A program made the position numbers and the translations under genes. Below, piece by piece: positions 29,284 through 40,090 of a stretch of DNA of 64,000 nucleotides. The first letter of the stretch is position 1. Every line of letters starts with the position of its first letter. The notes under the pieces are model-generated. The model was given only the letters and a program-made list of their open reading frames with translations. It was not told where the DNA came from and ran no database searches. The stretch lies in the NCBI GenBank assembly GCA_009746045.1, contig RPFO01001370.1:1-64000 (forward strand), read 5' to 3'. Source of the stretch: Mesostigma viride. Lineage: Eukaryota > Streptophyta > Mesostigmatophyceae > Mesostigmatales > Mesostigmataceae.

Positions 29284-31046
29284 CCCGTGTTTTTTTACAA
29301 CGCGATACATCGCGTTGTAGGGTTAGAACGCGATGTATCGCGTTGTAATCTGACACGTGGCAAGCCTATTAAACATGCGATTTTTGGTCTGAAACTTTCA
29401 ACACAGGTCAGAAACATTTCATAGAATTCAAGAAAAAATCCTGGTATTCTTGGTATTTTTTTTGTGACAGCTGCAAACAAATATGTACCACTGAAATCAG
29501 GCATTTTCGCGGGACGAAGGTGAAGACGACGGCGATGGCGGCAGGTAGATCTTGCCAGCTTTCGCGCGAATTTCAGTGGCTGTTGGGTGGCACGACCATG
29601 ATGATGCATTCAAAGGTTGATAATTAGGTTTCTACGAGTTTGTTGAGGTACTGGGGCAAAGGAATTTCGTTTAACGTAGTTTTTTCCAGTTTCTCACCCA
29701 ACTTTCATGCGGAAACCCTGGAAACCGGCATACATGTTATTACGGCAGGACTCGGGTCTGCTGCGGCACCATGCTTGGTATTTCCATGGTGTTTCGACTT
29801 CTTAACACATGTTTATTCATTCCGAATGCCCGGACTCTCGGCTAAACCGAGATTTGTGCAGACATTTATTGGGTAGCTCCGGGCATGATGGTGCCTGCAA
29901 ATAGCGTAAGGCGTGACCGTGGCTATTGCTAAGGTATGCTGTACATATATTTTCTTGGAAATGGCCTCTGCCACCGGCTCAATAGTGCTTGCAGGCGTAA
30001 GTTTATCGTGTTTAATTTCTACATAGTTTCTGCCAGTTTTCCACTTACTTCTACCGGCCTCTGCCCAGCCTCTCTAAGACCGCCATCCTACTCGACGTTG
30101 CTTGCATAGCAGCCATAGCAGGTTGCAGTTGTGCAGTATTTAGGTGCTGTATACGTCGTCAAGCCGTGCATATATAGTGAGGATTGGATATGTTGATGGT
30201 GTATACTGCATTGATTGTGCAAGAAGATCAGCTAGGTGCCCATAATCATGGTGTATAATCATGTGTTGTTAGCATCTTGCCACTATTTGCTAGCATGCAT
30301 TCCAGCGTCATCTTTGCCTGCATGTAAGCTCATGGATCACTCAACCTATCCAAGCCTTTCATTACACGTGCCTCTTTCTTTCAGTATTGCACGCGTTATG
30401 GAATGAAAACCCAGCACCTCCCTTCCCACGAGGCATGTGCTCAACACGTTGTGAGAGTGGATGATGCTTTGGCTATGGCTGCCTGATTCAGTCATATTAG
30501 GTCATCCAGTCATGATGTTTGATGCATGTTTGATGCTGTATAACTTATACAACACCTATTTTCAACGTTTTGACCCTCCAAGCTCAGTCACTATGGCCCC
30601 GTTTATGGGGCTCGTGTCGTTGCGCCATGTTGTGAAGGGCTGTCATTTTTCCCACTGCGTTGTATTGCGTTGTGTTTGTAATGCTAATGAAAAATAGCTC
30701 CAGTGGCCCAATGGGCCTGAGTTTTGTTCCACAAAGCCTGCATATGTTGCCCATAGCTCGTGCAAGAAGCCAGATTTTTTTCATCACATTTGTGAATAAG
30801 CACATGTGACTTGTGACCTAGGGTCAACAAATCGCGGTCATGGTCAGACCCCCCTGTATTCAAACCAGTGTATCTCTCTAATGATTAGCATTTTGTAGGT
30901 CTGAGTAGCTCAAATAAAACTTTGATTTATGGGCTTTCAGGAAAGTATATACATGACCATGAAAAAAAAATTCCTTAGGTGCTATATACGTTTTCTCAAA
31001 AAAGCTTACAACGCGATATATCGCGTTCTAATTTAAAAAACACGGG
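29284..31046. mobile_element. 1,763-bp non-autonomous TTAA element, piggyBac-like, inside LINE C
   Basis: The termini are CCCGTGTTTTTTA and its reverse complement, flanked by TTAA at 29280-29283 and 31047-31050. Subterminal palindromes of the form AACGCGATACATCGCGTT occur twice at the left (about 29298 and 29328) and once at the right (about 31010). Interior frames are short and unlike transposase. TTAA target choice and a terminal CCC are hallmarks of piggyBac elements, so this is probably mobilised in trans. The terminal sequence differs from the complete piggyBac at 58864-62198. Confidence 0.8.
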
Positions 31047-31532
31047 TTAACATCCCCTTTGGTTTGCACATTAGTAATGAGGATTTGTACGCTGATTTGC
31101 CCTATACTTCCCACAATCTTAGGCACAGGCGCCTGGGCCTAGCTACCAGGCACCTGGCCCGCACAGATCAGGTCGACACATCAGATAGACTAGCTGGCAC
31201 CAAGCCCGTCCAGCCTGGGCGATATGTCCTCACCTGGCGTGCCCCAGGCCGCGCGCGGCAGGGCCGCCATGCTGCACCCGTGGACTTTTCGTGATAGACT
31301 CGGCATGGACATGTGCTACACTAGACGTGACGGGCTCACACCCGGGCAGCCTCCTGGTTTGTCTGTAATATGGAGGCAGATGGTACGCAAGGATATATGG
31401 CAAGTATAGTGCATGATGAAGGAGACCACCCCCAAGTCTGTGGGGGCTCCGCGTGTGACCGTGTATGGTTTTCATAGCGATTCGGGCCGCGGTGCCCACA
31501 AGTCAGCCACAACCCTGTAACTAGGACCTATA
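31047..31532 (+). mobile_element. LINE family C, 3' part after the nested insertion
   Basis: The frame resumes directly at the second TTAA (HISNEDLYADLPYTSHNLRH, then RHLARTDQVDTSD and GRYVLTWRAP). Joining across a single TTAA restores the order seen in family A (MLRSIF, NEDLYQGMPYI, GHLARTNQVD). The C-terminal region is frame-damaged after about 31290. The 3' UTR (CCCCCAAGTCTGTGGGGGCTC) is shared with 35388-35668. Confidence 0.75.
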
Positions 31533-31764
31533 GATTAATTAATTAATTAATAGACACGTGACTGCGGCACGTGAGCATATAAGGGCTCATCAGTGGAGGG
31601 GAACATGGGATGGAATGGATGGTGTAAGCTAGTATCTAGGTCCTAGTTACAGGGGTGTGGGCACCGCGGCCCGAATCGCTATGAATGCCATACGCGGTCA
31701 CACGCGGAGCCCCCACAGACCTGGGGGTGGTCTCCTTCATCACTACGTACGTGCCATCTATCCT
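31533..31764 (-). mobile_element. LINE family C 3' end, inverted copy
   Basis: This is the reverse complement of the 35440-35665 3' UTR, including an imperfect H3 stem-loop (CACGTGACTGCGGCACGTG near 31555) and a TTAA tail. It faces the plus-strand copy tail to tail, giving an inverted repeat around a shared (TTAA)n spacer. Confidence 0.7.
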
Positions 31765-31765
31765 T

Positions 31766-33546
31766 GAATTGAATTGAATTGAATTGAAAAGTAACATAAC
31801 TCCGTTGGGAGAATATGTAGCACATATCCCTGAGAAGGGGCATATGGCTTTTAATACATTCTAGGCTACTTCCTGCAAGAGTGGAATGTAAGCAGCACTT
31901 GCTCTAGGTGCCTCAAGGGCACCGGCACCCTCATGATCTTCACACTATGCCCAGCTAAGGGGGAGTATGTCATGTGGGGGAAGATCATCATGGCTATACA
32001 AGAGCTAGGGCATGGCTTCTCGACAGAGAGCATCTCTCTGCATGGCATAGCATGGCTAAATTCTTAATGCAACATCCATGGGGGTCCCATTATAGACATA
32101 GCATGGCTAAATGTTGAAGGCATCATCCATGGGGGCCATTATGGGCGCACATGCGCGGGGGCCACATGCTAGGCTAAGCCTTACTACTAATCTACACTAC
32201 TGGTATGGATTGGCCTAGTCTGAGGTGGCAGGAGGGGGCTGCCAAGGCTTGTGGTCAACGTGGATGACCGCCCCCCTCCAGTATACCGGCTTCCCCCCTG
32301 CGCTCTGCCGGAGCTGAAGCCGGTAGGTCGGCCATAGCTCGCGTCGCCGCTGTTGCTGGGCCAGGGTCAAAGAAGTCGTCGTCCAGCGTGAAGCGAGTCC
32401 TCGAGAGCTTCTTGCGGCATTTAAGGAACGCCAGCTTGTCCGCCATGTACTTAAAGGTGAGGAGCACGGGTGCCGGGCCAGCCTTCCCCCGCGCGCGGGG
32501 GAGGCGGACAGCCGACATGTCCAGCTCACCAGTGAGTAACATGGGGGCAAAAATGTCGCGCTTAAATGCCTCAAGAAGGCTCGTGGAGGTCTCACCTGCC
32601 GGCTGGTCGAAGTGCTTGACGATGACATTGTGGCTGCGCCGGGCGATGTCGGCTTCCTCGCGAAGGTTGAGGGCTTGTTGCTTGAGTTGTGCCGATCGAG
32701 ATGGTGGAGGTGGTGGAGGTGGTGTGCGCCCAGGTGGAGGGAGCATCGCCGGCCGGGCCAGCAGGCGCCGGCTGGGCGGCGATGTCCTTCACCGCCTGGG
32801 CGGTGAGGCCGGCGGTGTCATGCAAGCTCTCAAGGGCGTTGGCGGTGGCTTGAAGGCGGTGGTCGAGGTCGAGGAGCTGGGCTTTGATGTCGGCAGTGGA
32901 GGCGGAAATGGCAGTGGAGGTGGCGGTGAGGTGAGGAAGTTCAGCAGCCAGCGGACCACCCATAATTTGCTGCGACGTCAGCAGCAAGGGGGGTCACGTG
33001 CTGCTGAAAGGCTTCCGTGAGGATGGAACGGAGGGCGGGGGCGGAGATGGATGGAGCCCAGATCTCGCCGTCAGAGCGCTGGGTAAGGGAGTTGAGGATG
33101 GTATGCTGGATTTGAGGGCGAGCGCACCCGAACAGCAGGCGGATGTCGTTCCATCTGCGGCCGTCCGGGAGGAGGAGGCGATTGTTGTCGTGGAGATGGA
33201 GGCACAGGTCGTAAAGCGAGGCGTAGTCCCCGAAGAAGATGCAGTGCAGAGCATCGGCCAGAGACATGTTGGTCCAGTCGTGATCATCGACCTGGAAAGG
33301 TTGGGGCCGAAAGCGCGGTTCAGAGGGGCGGGACCCTCCTGTTTTGTCGGCTGAGCGGGTGCGTTTCGGGTCAGGCGATGCCGATGGCGAGGCATTAAGC
33401 CCGGGAGGTTGCTGGGTGACCACCAGTGCACGACTAGTGTCACCGCTGCCTGCCGGAGCTGGCACAGCTGCAGCCGCAGCTGCCGCATTTTCATGGCCGA
33501 GCGCATCCGCTAAACTGCGTTGCGTCAAAGGACGTTTGCTCGTCAT
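31766..33546 (-). mobile_element. ORF1-only retroelement with H2 tail (minus strand)
   Basis: From an ATG at 33546, minus-strand frames encode a 200-residue N-terminal region (MTSKRPLTQRSLADALGHEN, later FGDYASLYDLCLHLHDNN). After frame breaks near 32940, 32590-32740 and 32360, a C-terminal region follows with ETSTSLLEAFKRDIFAPMLL, GPAPVLLTFKYMADKLAFLK and QQQRRRELWPTYRLQLRQS, stop near 32215. The spacing of these blocks resembles the RRM and C-terminal domains of L1-type ORF1 RNA-binding proteins. No endonuclease or reverse transcriptase follows; instead comes the H2-type 3' UTR, a stem-loop (31800-31813) and a CAATT-type tail. Frame breaks show this copy is a pseudogene. Confidence 0.65.
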
Positions 33547-33593
33547 ATATTGAGTTTTAGATTCGGAAAATTATATCATGCAGCATGTGCGTC

Positions 33594-34020
33594 TTAGAAA
33601 TCTATCCTTGCGTACCATCTAATTGCGACCAGGGGTGCCGTTCGCCAGGTTTTCCACCGCAGCAAAGAAGTCCTTGCGATCTTGTTCAGGGTGGCCGGAG
33701 TGTGGTGCGTAACCGATCGACGCTCACAGTCAGGGCGTAGGTCGAGTGGCAGTCCACCGAATGCAAAGGTGGCCACGAGGAGGCAAGCGTTGACCAGCTC
33801 AGGGTTCACCCATGTGGCGTATGGCGAGCGGGGAGCAGAGGAGACCGACGCCCCCGTTCCCGGTGCCGTCGCCGCCTCCATAATAGAACCGCCAGCCGTC
33901 GTTGTCGTCAGCAGCAAGGGCGGTCGGTCCGCGAGCCGATCATGCGGCATGCAGTGCGCCGGCTGTGCCTCTTGGATTCCTATAGAAGGGCGATGTTATT
34001 GTCGATACAGAAACCAATAA
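33594..34020 (-). pseudogene. LINE APE-endonuclease fragment
   Basis: On the minus strand, about 33710-33610 encodes IGYAPHSGHPEQDRKDFFAA followed by VENLANGTPGRN and a stop. Compare VGYAPHSGLPESERQEFFES in LINE B at 57340. This is the central part of an apurinic/apyrimidinic-type endonuclease domain. It ends in GATGGTACGCAAGGATAG, as found in the LINE C 3' end, consistent with an internal deletion joining endonuclease to tail. Upstream frames to 34020 are broken. Confidence 0.6.
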
Positions 34021-35387
34021 GATTTGAGACTCGATGGCACTGACAGTCGTCGCTGCGCAGGCATGCAGTGACAGCGGTCAGCGTTGGTCTGGAGCGTGCA
34101 GGCACGTCGAAGGTGGCGATGACCAATGGGCGCGAGTTGACCGATCGAAAAGCAGGGGGGTGCAGGCGGGCCGGGGTGGGGGCGGAGATGGAGCAGGGTG
34201 GTGATGGGGGTGGGGGTGGAGGTGAGGGGGTAGGGGGGCCGGGGGGCGGGTTGAGGACTTCTGCTTAATTCAATCACCGTTTCCATTCTTCCTTCCAACG
34301 ACCAACGCGTCGAGGCGACGCCGATGTTTGGCTCGGGTGGCCAGGTAGAATGAATCTGCGTCTGCACGCATAAGAAATGCGTGCAGTCTGAGGAGGTTTC
34401 GGAGGCGCCCGCGCGAGGCGGGGTGCCGACCTGGCTCACTGCCGACCCGTTGCTCAGTCTCTCTCTCTCCGACAGCCCGAGGGCTGCGAAGGCAATTAAG
34501 GGGCGGGAAGGGGAGTTAGGCAGATCCCACTGCTAGAGCTGCAGAGCCGCGGGGCCGCGAGCCGTCGTCATTGATCAATATAGTTGTAAAGGGTTTGCAG
34601 CGCGGGCTCCTCGGGTGCAAAGCAAACGAATTTACGGGGACGGCCAGGCCCGGCAGCCATACCTGAGCTGAAGTTGCCCCGGCGGATCCCCACACGTGCT
34701 GGGGTCGACTGGGGAGTGGGTGACCATCGATGCCGGTGGCGATGGCGGTGACGGCGGGGGCCAAGCAGGGCTGGGCTTGTGCGCTGGCACGGCGGTATCC
34801 ATGCATGGCCGGGGTCGCTGGCGTGGGAGGAAGGTCCTGGCCGTTACTGATCATGCAGTTAATGCGGACGATGAAGACGCCATTATAGAGGCGGGCATAG
34901 ATGCTGCACTGTAGTTGCAGGTTGGCCTGCTTGGCGCTGCCCGAGCCTGGTGGACCTCCGGCCGGTTCAGGGCACGGCAGCCCGGGCCTTGAGCTGCTCC
35001 GGGGTATAGTAATCGTCCATCATTGCTCAGTTGGGTAATAATCGATCGAGGAGGTTCCGGCGGGCCGGGCCTTCAGCGGCCTGCATGCAGTTTGTCCTCC
35101 TTGCGATGGAATTCCACCAAGACGGGGGCAGTGGGGCCGCCAAGCCGGCGTGCCGTTTTAATGATGCGGCGCTTTGGGCCACGCCGAGCTTCCCCAGGAA
35201 GGGGTCGCCCCGCAGGTAGGTGCCCAGGCGTGCATCGTTGACGTTCGAGGGGAAACCACGTACCACATGATACTGCATGAGCGAATGGGTTCGTGCATAG
35301 CATCCCGCGTGCTATAGGGCCTTGACGGCTGTTTTCATTTCGTTGATGAGCTCCGTAGGGTTCTGGAGCGTGGCGGCTTACGTGGTC
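34021..35387. other. Degenerate region, probably retroelement-derived
   Basis: Several minus-strand frames of 60-110 codons occur (for example GFPSNVNDARLGTYLRGDPF near 35250) with no recognised domain; some may be old ORF1-like sequence. A GGTGGGG-type repeat lies at 34195-34250. No gene can be supported. Confidence 0.35.
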
Positions 35388-35668
35388 TCGGCAGGTTTTA
35401 TGGAGGCGGCTGGTTTGTCTGTAATATGGAGGCAGATGGTACGCAATTAAGGATAGATGGCAAGTAGTGATGAAGGTCAGACCATGCACCCCCAAGTCTG
35501 TGGGGGCTCCGCGTGTGACCGCGTATGGCATAGCGATTCGGGCCGCGGTGCCCACAACCCTGTAACTAGCCGGGACCTAGATAGCTTACACCATCCATTC
35601 CATCCGATGTTCCCCTCCCACTGAGGACTTATGCTCACGTGACGCAGTCACGTGTCTATTAATTAATT
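35388..35668 (+). mobile_element. LINE family C 3' end with perfect H3 stem-loop
   Basis: This begins in the last ORF2 codons (GLSVIWRQMV type) and continues through the 3' UTR. The terminal stem-loop CACGTGAC (35636-35643), GCA, GTCACGTG (35647-35654) is a perfect 8-bp stem, followed by TCTATTAATTAATTA. This best defines the H3 terminus. Confidence 0.7.
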
Positions 35669-35847
35669 ATGGAGGCGGCAAGTTGTTGCTGGAGCTGATG
35701 GAGGAGCTGCTGCTGCTGCAGTCCTGCTGCAATGTGGGTGATGGCGGAGTGCATGGATGGAGGTGTCGGTGTGTGTGGAATGGGCGTGGTGGGTGGCGAG
35801 GTGGTCGTGGACAGGGTTGAGGGCACACTATAGGAACTCGGCTTTGA
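35669..35847. other. Spacer with no gene recognised
   Basis: A GCTGCTGCTG stretch near 35705 gives Gln-rich frames on the minus strand, without supporting context. Confidence 0.3.
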
Positions 35848-36145
35848 GAATGGGTGAGAAATGGTGAGAAAAAGGGTGAGAAATGGGTGAGAATGGGTGA
35901 GAAAGGTGAGAAAAAAGGGTGAGAATGGGGTGAGAATGGGTGAGAAAACTCGTTTCTCACCCGGGTGAGATTGCCCCAAAAAGGTGAAAACAGGGGAAAA
36001 ACGTGAGAAAAATCTCAAAAAACAGGACGTGAGATAAGTGAGAAAAACGGGAGGTGTGAAACGTGAGAAAAGTGAGAAAATCAGGACGTGAGAGACGTGA
36101 GAAAAGTGAGAAAAACAGGACGTGAGAAAAGTGAGAAAACACAGC
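35848..36145. repeat. GTGAGAAA-type degenerate tandem repeat
   Basis: Variable 6-14 bp units based on GGTGAGAA, later CAGGACGTGAGAAAAGTGAG. A related array in the opposite orientation occupies 38870-39060 (TTTCTCACC units) and 39355-39510. Confidence 0.85.
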
Positions 36146-36312
36146 GCTGAAAAACACACCCATAATGCAATATGCTGGCAGCAGACACATGCATGCAGTG
36201 CCAGTAACAACCGCTGTTCAAAACAGCACGAACAATAATGATTTTTTCATTAAATGTTTGAATAATTTCAATGTTTACAGCTGCAAGAACCCGTTGATTC
36301 AACTATTCAACA

Positions 36313-36456
36313 CTGTTATGGCGTTATGTACATCTTCGGCATTCAAATATGCCTGTTCAACACAGTCTGTTATGGCGTTATGACATCTTCGGCATTCAAT
36401 GCCTGTTCAACACAGTCTGTTATGGCGTTATGACATCTTCCGCATTCAATGCCTAT
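36313..36456. repeat. About 50-bp tandem repeat, three copies
   Basis: Copies start CTGTTATGGCGTTATG at about 36313, 36367 and 36417, each ending in GCATTCAATGCC-like sequence. Confidence 0.9.
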
Positions 36457-36884
36457 CATCAAATACTATATGGTAGCTAGCTAACAAAGCGGGCCGGTCG
36501 ACAGGGCGTCACATGCTGACTTGAAAGTGGAACCGCTTGCATTTTACTCTCGTGGTCCCTGCAAGAAATAAAGCAAACCGACACAATATACGCAAGAGGA
36601 AAAGAAATCAGATCCTTGACATAGATGTAAGCGTTCTACAAGGAAGAGCTCACCAGCACCTAACGGTCCATGCAGCAAATGTGTAGAACCCAACACTCAC
36701 TCTTATGGCAAAGCAGCCCCATGTGGCAAGGCAGCACCATACACATGAATCACACCATGCGCCAGATGTCACACGAGCAAGGCACAACGTTGTCGTCGGA
36801 TCAGAAAGCAACAAACGTGAAAACGCTAGCGGCCCAAATCTGAGATTCCGCGGAACACAGAAAATAAGAAAGCTCAGAAGCTAC
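36457..36884. other. No gene recognised
   Basis: A/T-richer sequence with short frames only. No repeat is shared with the rest of the window as far as I can see. Confidence 0.35.
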
Positions 36885-36970
36885 CAGCAAGGGATCGAAC
36901 ATATGACCTTTGGCATGATTTCGCGGCTGTGTGAGTCTCCTGATCCGAAGGCATCTCACTTAATTAACGT
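36885..36970 (-). repeat. tRNA-like segment, second copy
   Basis: The minus strand contains GATGCCTTCGGATCAGGAGAC, and about 55 bases later TGTTCGATCCC, which resembles a B box. It parallels the segment at 4385-4507. Arms do not pair well enough to call a tRNA. Confidence 0.35.
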
Positions 36971-37018
36971 TTCGAAACAGCCAAACTGCGGAAAATCTCT
37001 TACCGGAGAGAGTTGCCA

Positions 37019-37121
37019 ATATCAAGGAGACAACCAGCGCAGGCCAGAAATCGGGAGAATCCGGACCATGGTAGCTCGAGCCTGCCGTTATCTTGTCCGC
37101 GTTTTCGAGTCGTGCAGGATT
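37019..37121. repeat. Dispersed 100-bp repeat
   Basis: TCAAGGAGACAACCAGCGCA through TTCGAGTCGTGCAGGA is about 95% identical to 41531-41632. A short part (ACAGCCAGCGCAGGCCA) recurs near 63813. Confidence 0.8.
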
Positions 37122-37788
37122 ATGAATATGAATGGAGATGGAAATGTGTAGCCTTGTGCATTGAAATTACGGCTGGCTGACGTGAAGAGCGACTACATGA
37201 CCTACACGGTGGGGCCGGAAACGGCTTGCTTGATTGTGTTTCATCGTGGGCAACGAGTCCAACAACTACTTTCTCTGGGCGGCAAACTGCGGCAAATTGA
37301 ACGCAAACCTCATCATGAAATCTTGACCGTCGAAATGTAACAATCCGACGACTTATGCAGTATGCCGCGTAATTTTCTGTTGCGGGAGAGCCGTTGGGCC
37401 GGTTCCCGACGCGGGCGACCAGTGGTTTGCGTTAAGTTAACTTAGCTGAAGTTCCCCAAGCCGCATGATGGCTCTCATCGACGGCCTCAGTCTATTGACG
37501 CGTCGGCCCGATTTTGGCGGCACCCAATTTGACCCCAACGGCACCTACCGACAAAGGGCATACGTACGTTTCACGCGCACCACGACCTTCGAGCTCTGCT
37601 ATGGCGGTGGTGCCGTGGGGCCCGCATCAGACTGCGGGCCCTTATCTGCTTTGGCGGTGCTGCCGTTGGGCCCGCATCAGAATTCAGGCCCTTTATGCAT
37701 GCGGGCCATTAATGCATGTTACTTTTTTAGTCTTCTGCATACAAATATGAAGCAATGAGGTCGTGTCCTCTGGATTTTTGCACTGCAA
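37122..37788. other. No gene recognised
   Basis: Only a short local duplication (GGGCCCGCATCAGA near 37617 and 37668) stands out. Confidence 0.35.
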
Positions 37789-38797
37789 ATGGCATTTGCA
37801 CCGTGTGCAGTTCCTGGACGTTTGGAAACATGCATGATGGCATGTGGCTACGCGGACCTGCTGCGGTCAGCGACCGCCTCCACCACCGACGCCATCGCCA
37901 CGAAGCTCCAGGAGCTGGAGGACCACCGCCAGGCCCAGCAACGGGAGGTCACCGACCGCGCTCGCCGCGAGTGCCGAGTGGTGCTACGTCGCTTCCCCCA
38001 GAAGCCAGGTGAGACGTCAACCTCTCTTGCTGACGAGCTCAAGAACCAGCTTCTTACCCTCATGGGCCTGGTAGGTGAGGTAGAACTGCGTGGGTGCCAC
38101 CGCCTTCCCCACTCACGGGACAAGGCGGCTCCCCCACCAGTCCTACTCACCTTCCCCTCCCCTGAGGATAAGCAGCGGTTCCTCTCTCGTCGCAAGCGGT
38201 TGCACGACCTCACCTGGACGCTGGATGACGACCTCACCCCCGCTCAGCAACAGCAGCGACGCGACCTGTGGCCGGAATACCTCCGCCATAAGCAGGACCC
38301 CCAGAAGCCCAAGGTGTACTGGAGGGGCGGGGACCTGATGATCAACCACAAGATGTGGACGCCCCCAGCGGGCTAGAGTAGCAATAGCCCTAGCTTGTAA
38401 CCATTGGCGTCACTGCCGCTAAGGCAGCCATGCCTAGAATGTTGCCTAGCTGTGCCAACACACCTAGTCACGTGCCGCCAACGCACGGTACACAACCAGC
38501 CATAGCCTTAGCCTAGTTCTAGTACAGCCATGCTACGCCCTGGCTATGTTCAGATTACTTGCCCATGCTCCTTGCTATGATATGCTCACATGGGTCTTAT
38601 TGCACCCACAGTTTGCCGGATCGTTAGCCTGTCCTTTTAGCTAGCCGCGCCCGATTGCAGCTGTGGCATGCCTTTGGCATGAAGGAGACTGGGGGTCTCT
38701 GCCCTTTCTCCTGTAGTGCACACACAGGGATTAAAAGCACTTCGGTGCTCCGTGACTCCCCAACGGGAGCACGAGTTTAATTAATTAATTAATTTGT
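37789..38797 (+). mobile_element. ORF1-only retroelement with H1 tail
   Basis: An open frame to the stop at 38374-38376 (start near 37789, or an internal Met) encodes a predicted coiled helix (AIATKLQELEDHRQAQQREV) and an RRM-like segment (RVVLRRFPQKPGETSTSLAD; PPVLLTFPSPEDKQRFLSRR). A C-terminal part follows (WTLDDDLTPAQQQQRRDLWP; VYWRGGDLMI). The arrangement resembles L1 ORF1 RNA-binding protein and matches the minus-strand element at 31766-33546. No ORF2 follows; instead there is a 370-bp 3' UTR, the H1 stem-loop TGCTCC (38746-38751) with GGAGCA (38766-38771), and TTTAATTAATTAATTAA. The UTR recurs at 56218-56635. Confidence 0.7.
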
Positions 38798-39411
38798 GCG
38801 CTATAATGCATATCAAAGTGGTTGAGTTTTTTTTCACGTTAAGGACTTAATGAAATAAAGCTCATGATTTTTCTCGTGTTACACTCTTGGTGAGAAATTT
38901 CTCACCACGTTAACTTGTGATTTTTCTCGTGTTAGTGATTTTTCTCGTGTTGGTGAGAAACTTCTCAATTTTCTCAAATTTCTCACTTTTTCTCACTTTT
39001 TCTCACCCATTCTCACCTTTTTTCTCACTTTAGGGTTTTTTCTCACCCCAATCTCACCATTCAATTTCGCCATGCTATGCCATGCAGAGAGATGCTCTCT
39101 GTAGAGAAGCCATGTCCTAGCTCTTGTATAGCCATGATGATCTTCCCCACCTATGACAGGCTCCCCTTCGCTGGGTGTTGCCTGAAACTCTGGGTGGTGC
39201 AGGTGCCCTAGTGCACCTAGAGCAAGTGTTGTTTACATTCCCACCCTTGCAGGAAGTAGCTTAGAATGTATGATAGGCCATATGCCCCTTCTCTGGGCTA
39301 TGTGCTACATATACTCCCAACGGAGTTATGTTACAATTCAATTCAATTCAATTCAATCTCACCAAAACCCCCTTTTTCTGACCAAAATCTCACCCTGGTG
39401 AGATTTTTTGC
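38798..39411 (+). repeat. CTCAC-type repeat and an H2-tailed short element
   Basis: 38870-39060 is a degenerate TTTCTCACC array. 39064-39358 is a short retroelement 3' end matching the reverse complement of 31790-32060 (CTTGCAGGAAGTAGCTTAGA). It ends in the stem-loop ACTCC-CAAC-GGAGT near 39312-39327, followed by ATGTTAC and AATTC repeats. No gene is visible. Confidence 0.6.
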
Positions 39412-39517
39412 CTAGCGTTTGCGGAAAAAAATTGAGATTTTTCTCAATTTTCTCAAAAAATTCTCACAAAGGGTGAGAAAATTGAGGGTTTTGAGAAAAT
39501 TCTCAGAATCTGAGTTC

Positions 39518-40090
39518 CTAGTGCAGCGTTGAGGAGGGAGGGGATGCGCGATCGAAGCAGGTATTGGCGACTTGCCGGGCGGTGATGTCGATGGCGGCAG
39601 CAACACTGGGGTCGGCTCCCAGGTCCAGAGAGGCCATGGCAAAGCGCTCAAGGGACAAGGGCGCTGTCGGATCGAAAGACAGGAGCACATCCACCAGACT
39701 GCGAGGCAGAGGTCGGTGTTGTCGGGGTTGTCGTGGAGAAAGTCCGACAGGTGGGTAACCTGTTGGTTGCAGTCCCGGATCTCGCACTTTTTCTCGGCAG
39801 CCAGTCGCAGGATGGTGAGGGCGGCAGCTCGGGACAGGCGCATGATGAGTTAAGGCCTGGCCATTTGCCAGGTAAAAACTAGGCAGCTTCCTCGCCAGAA
39901 AAGGCCTCCTCGCGGGTATCCATGGCAGGGCCGCTGTTCGGCGGAGCGGTGGAGTGCAGCGGCTGGATGCTGACAGTGGCGTCCGGCATAGCTGGTGCGA
40001 GGGGGTTTCCAATGAAGCCATGGCTTCGTCAGCAAGTTGGTGCAGGGCCGCGGACGCTTGTTGAGCTGTGGACATATATGTAAATTTACT
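39518..40090 (-). pseudogene. Broken minus-strand coding fragment, probably retroelement-derived
   Basis: Frame pieces include RLSRAAALTILRLAAEKKCE, VTHLSDFLHDNPDN, then in another frame FDPTAPLSLERFAMASLDLG and a stop near 39518. Further upstream a start reads MSTAQQASAALHQLADEAMA. The pieces look like real protein split by frameshifts, cut at 40090 by a LINE B insertion. The family is not recognised. Confidence 0.4.

Noticed and set aside
36705-37151. A 148-codon plus-strand frame as a gene
   Set aside because: It spans the tRNA-like segment and the dispersed 100-bp repeat and has no recognisable domain.
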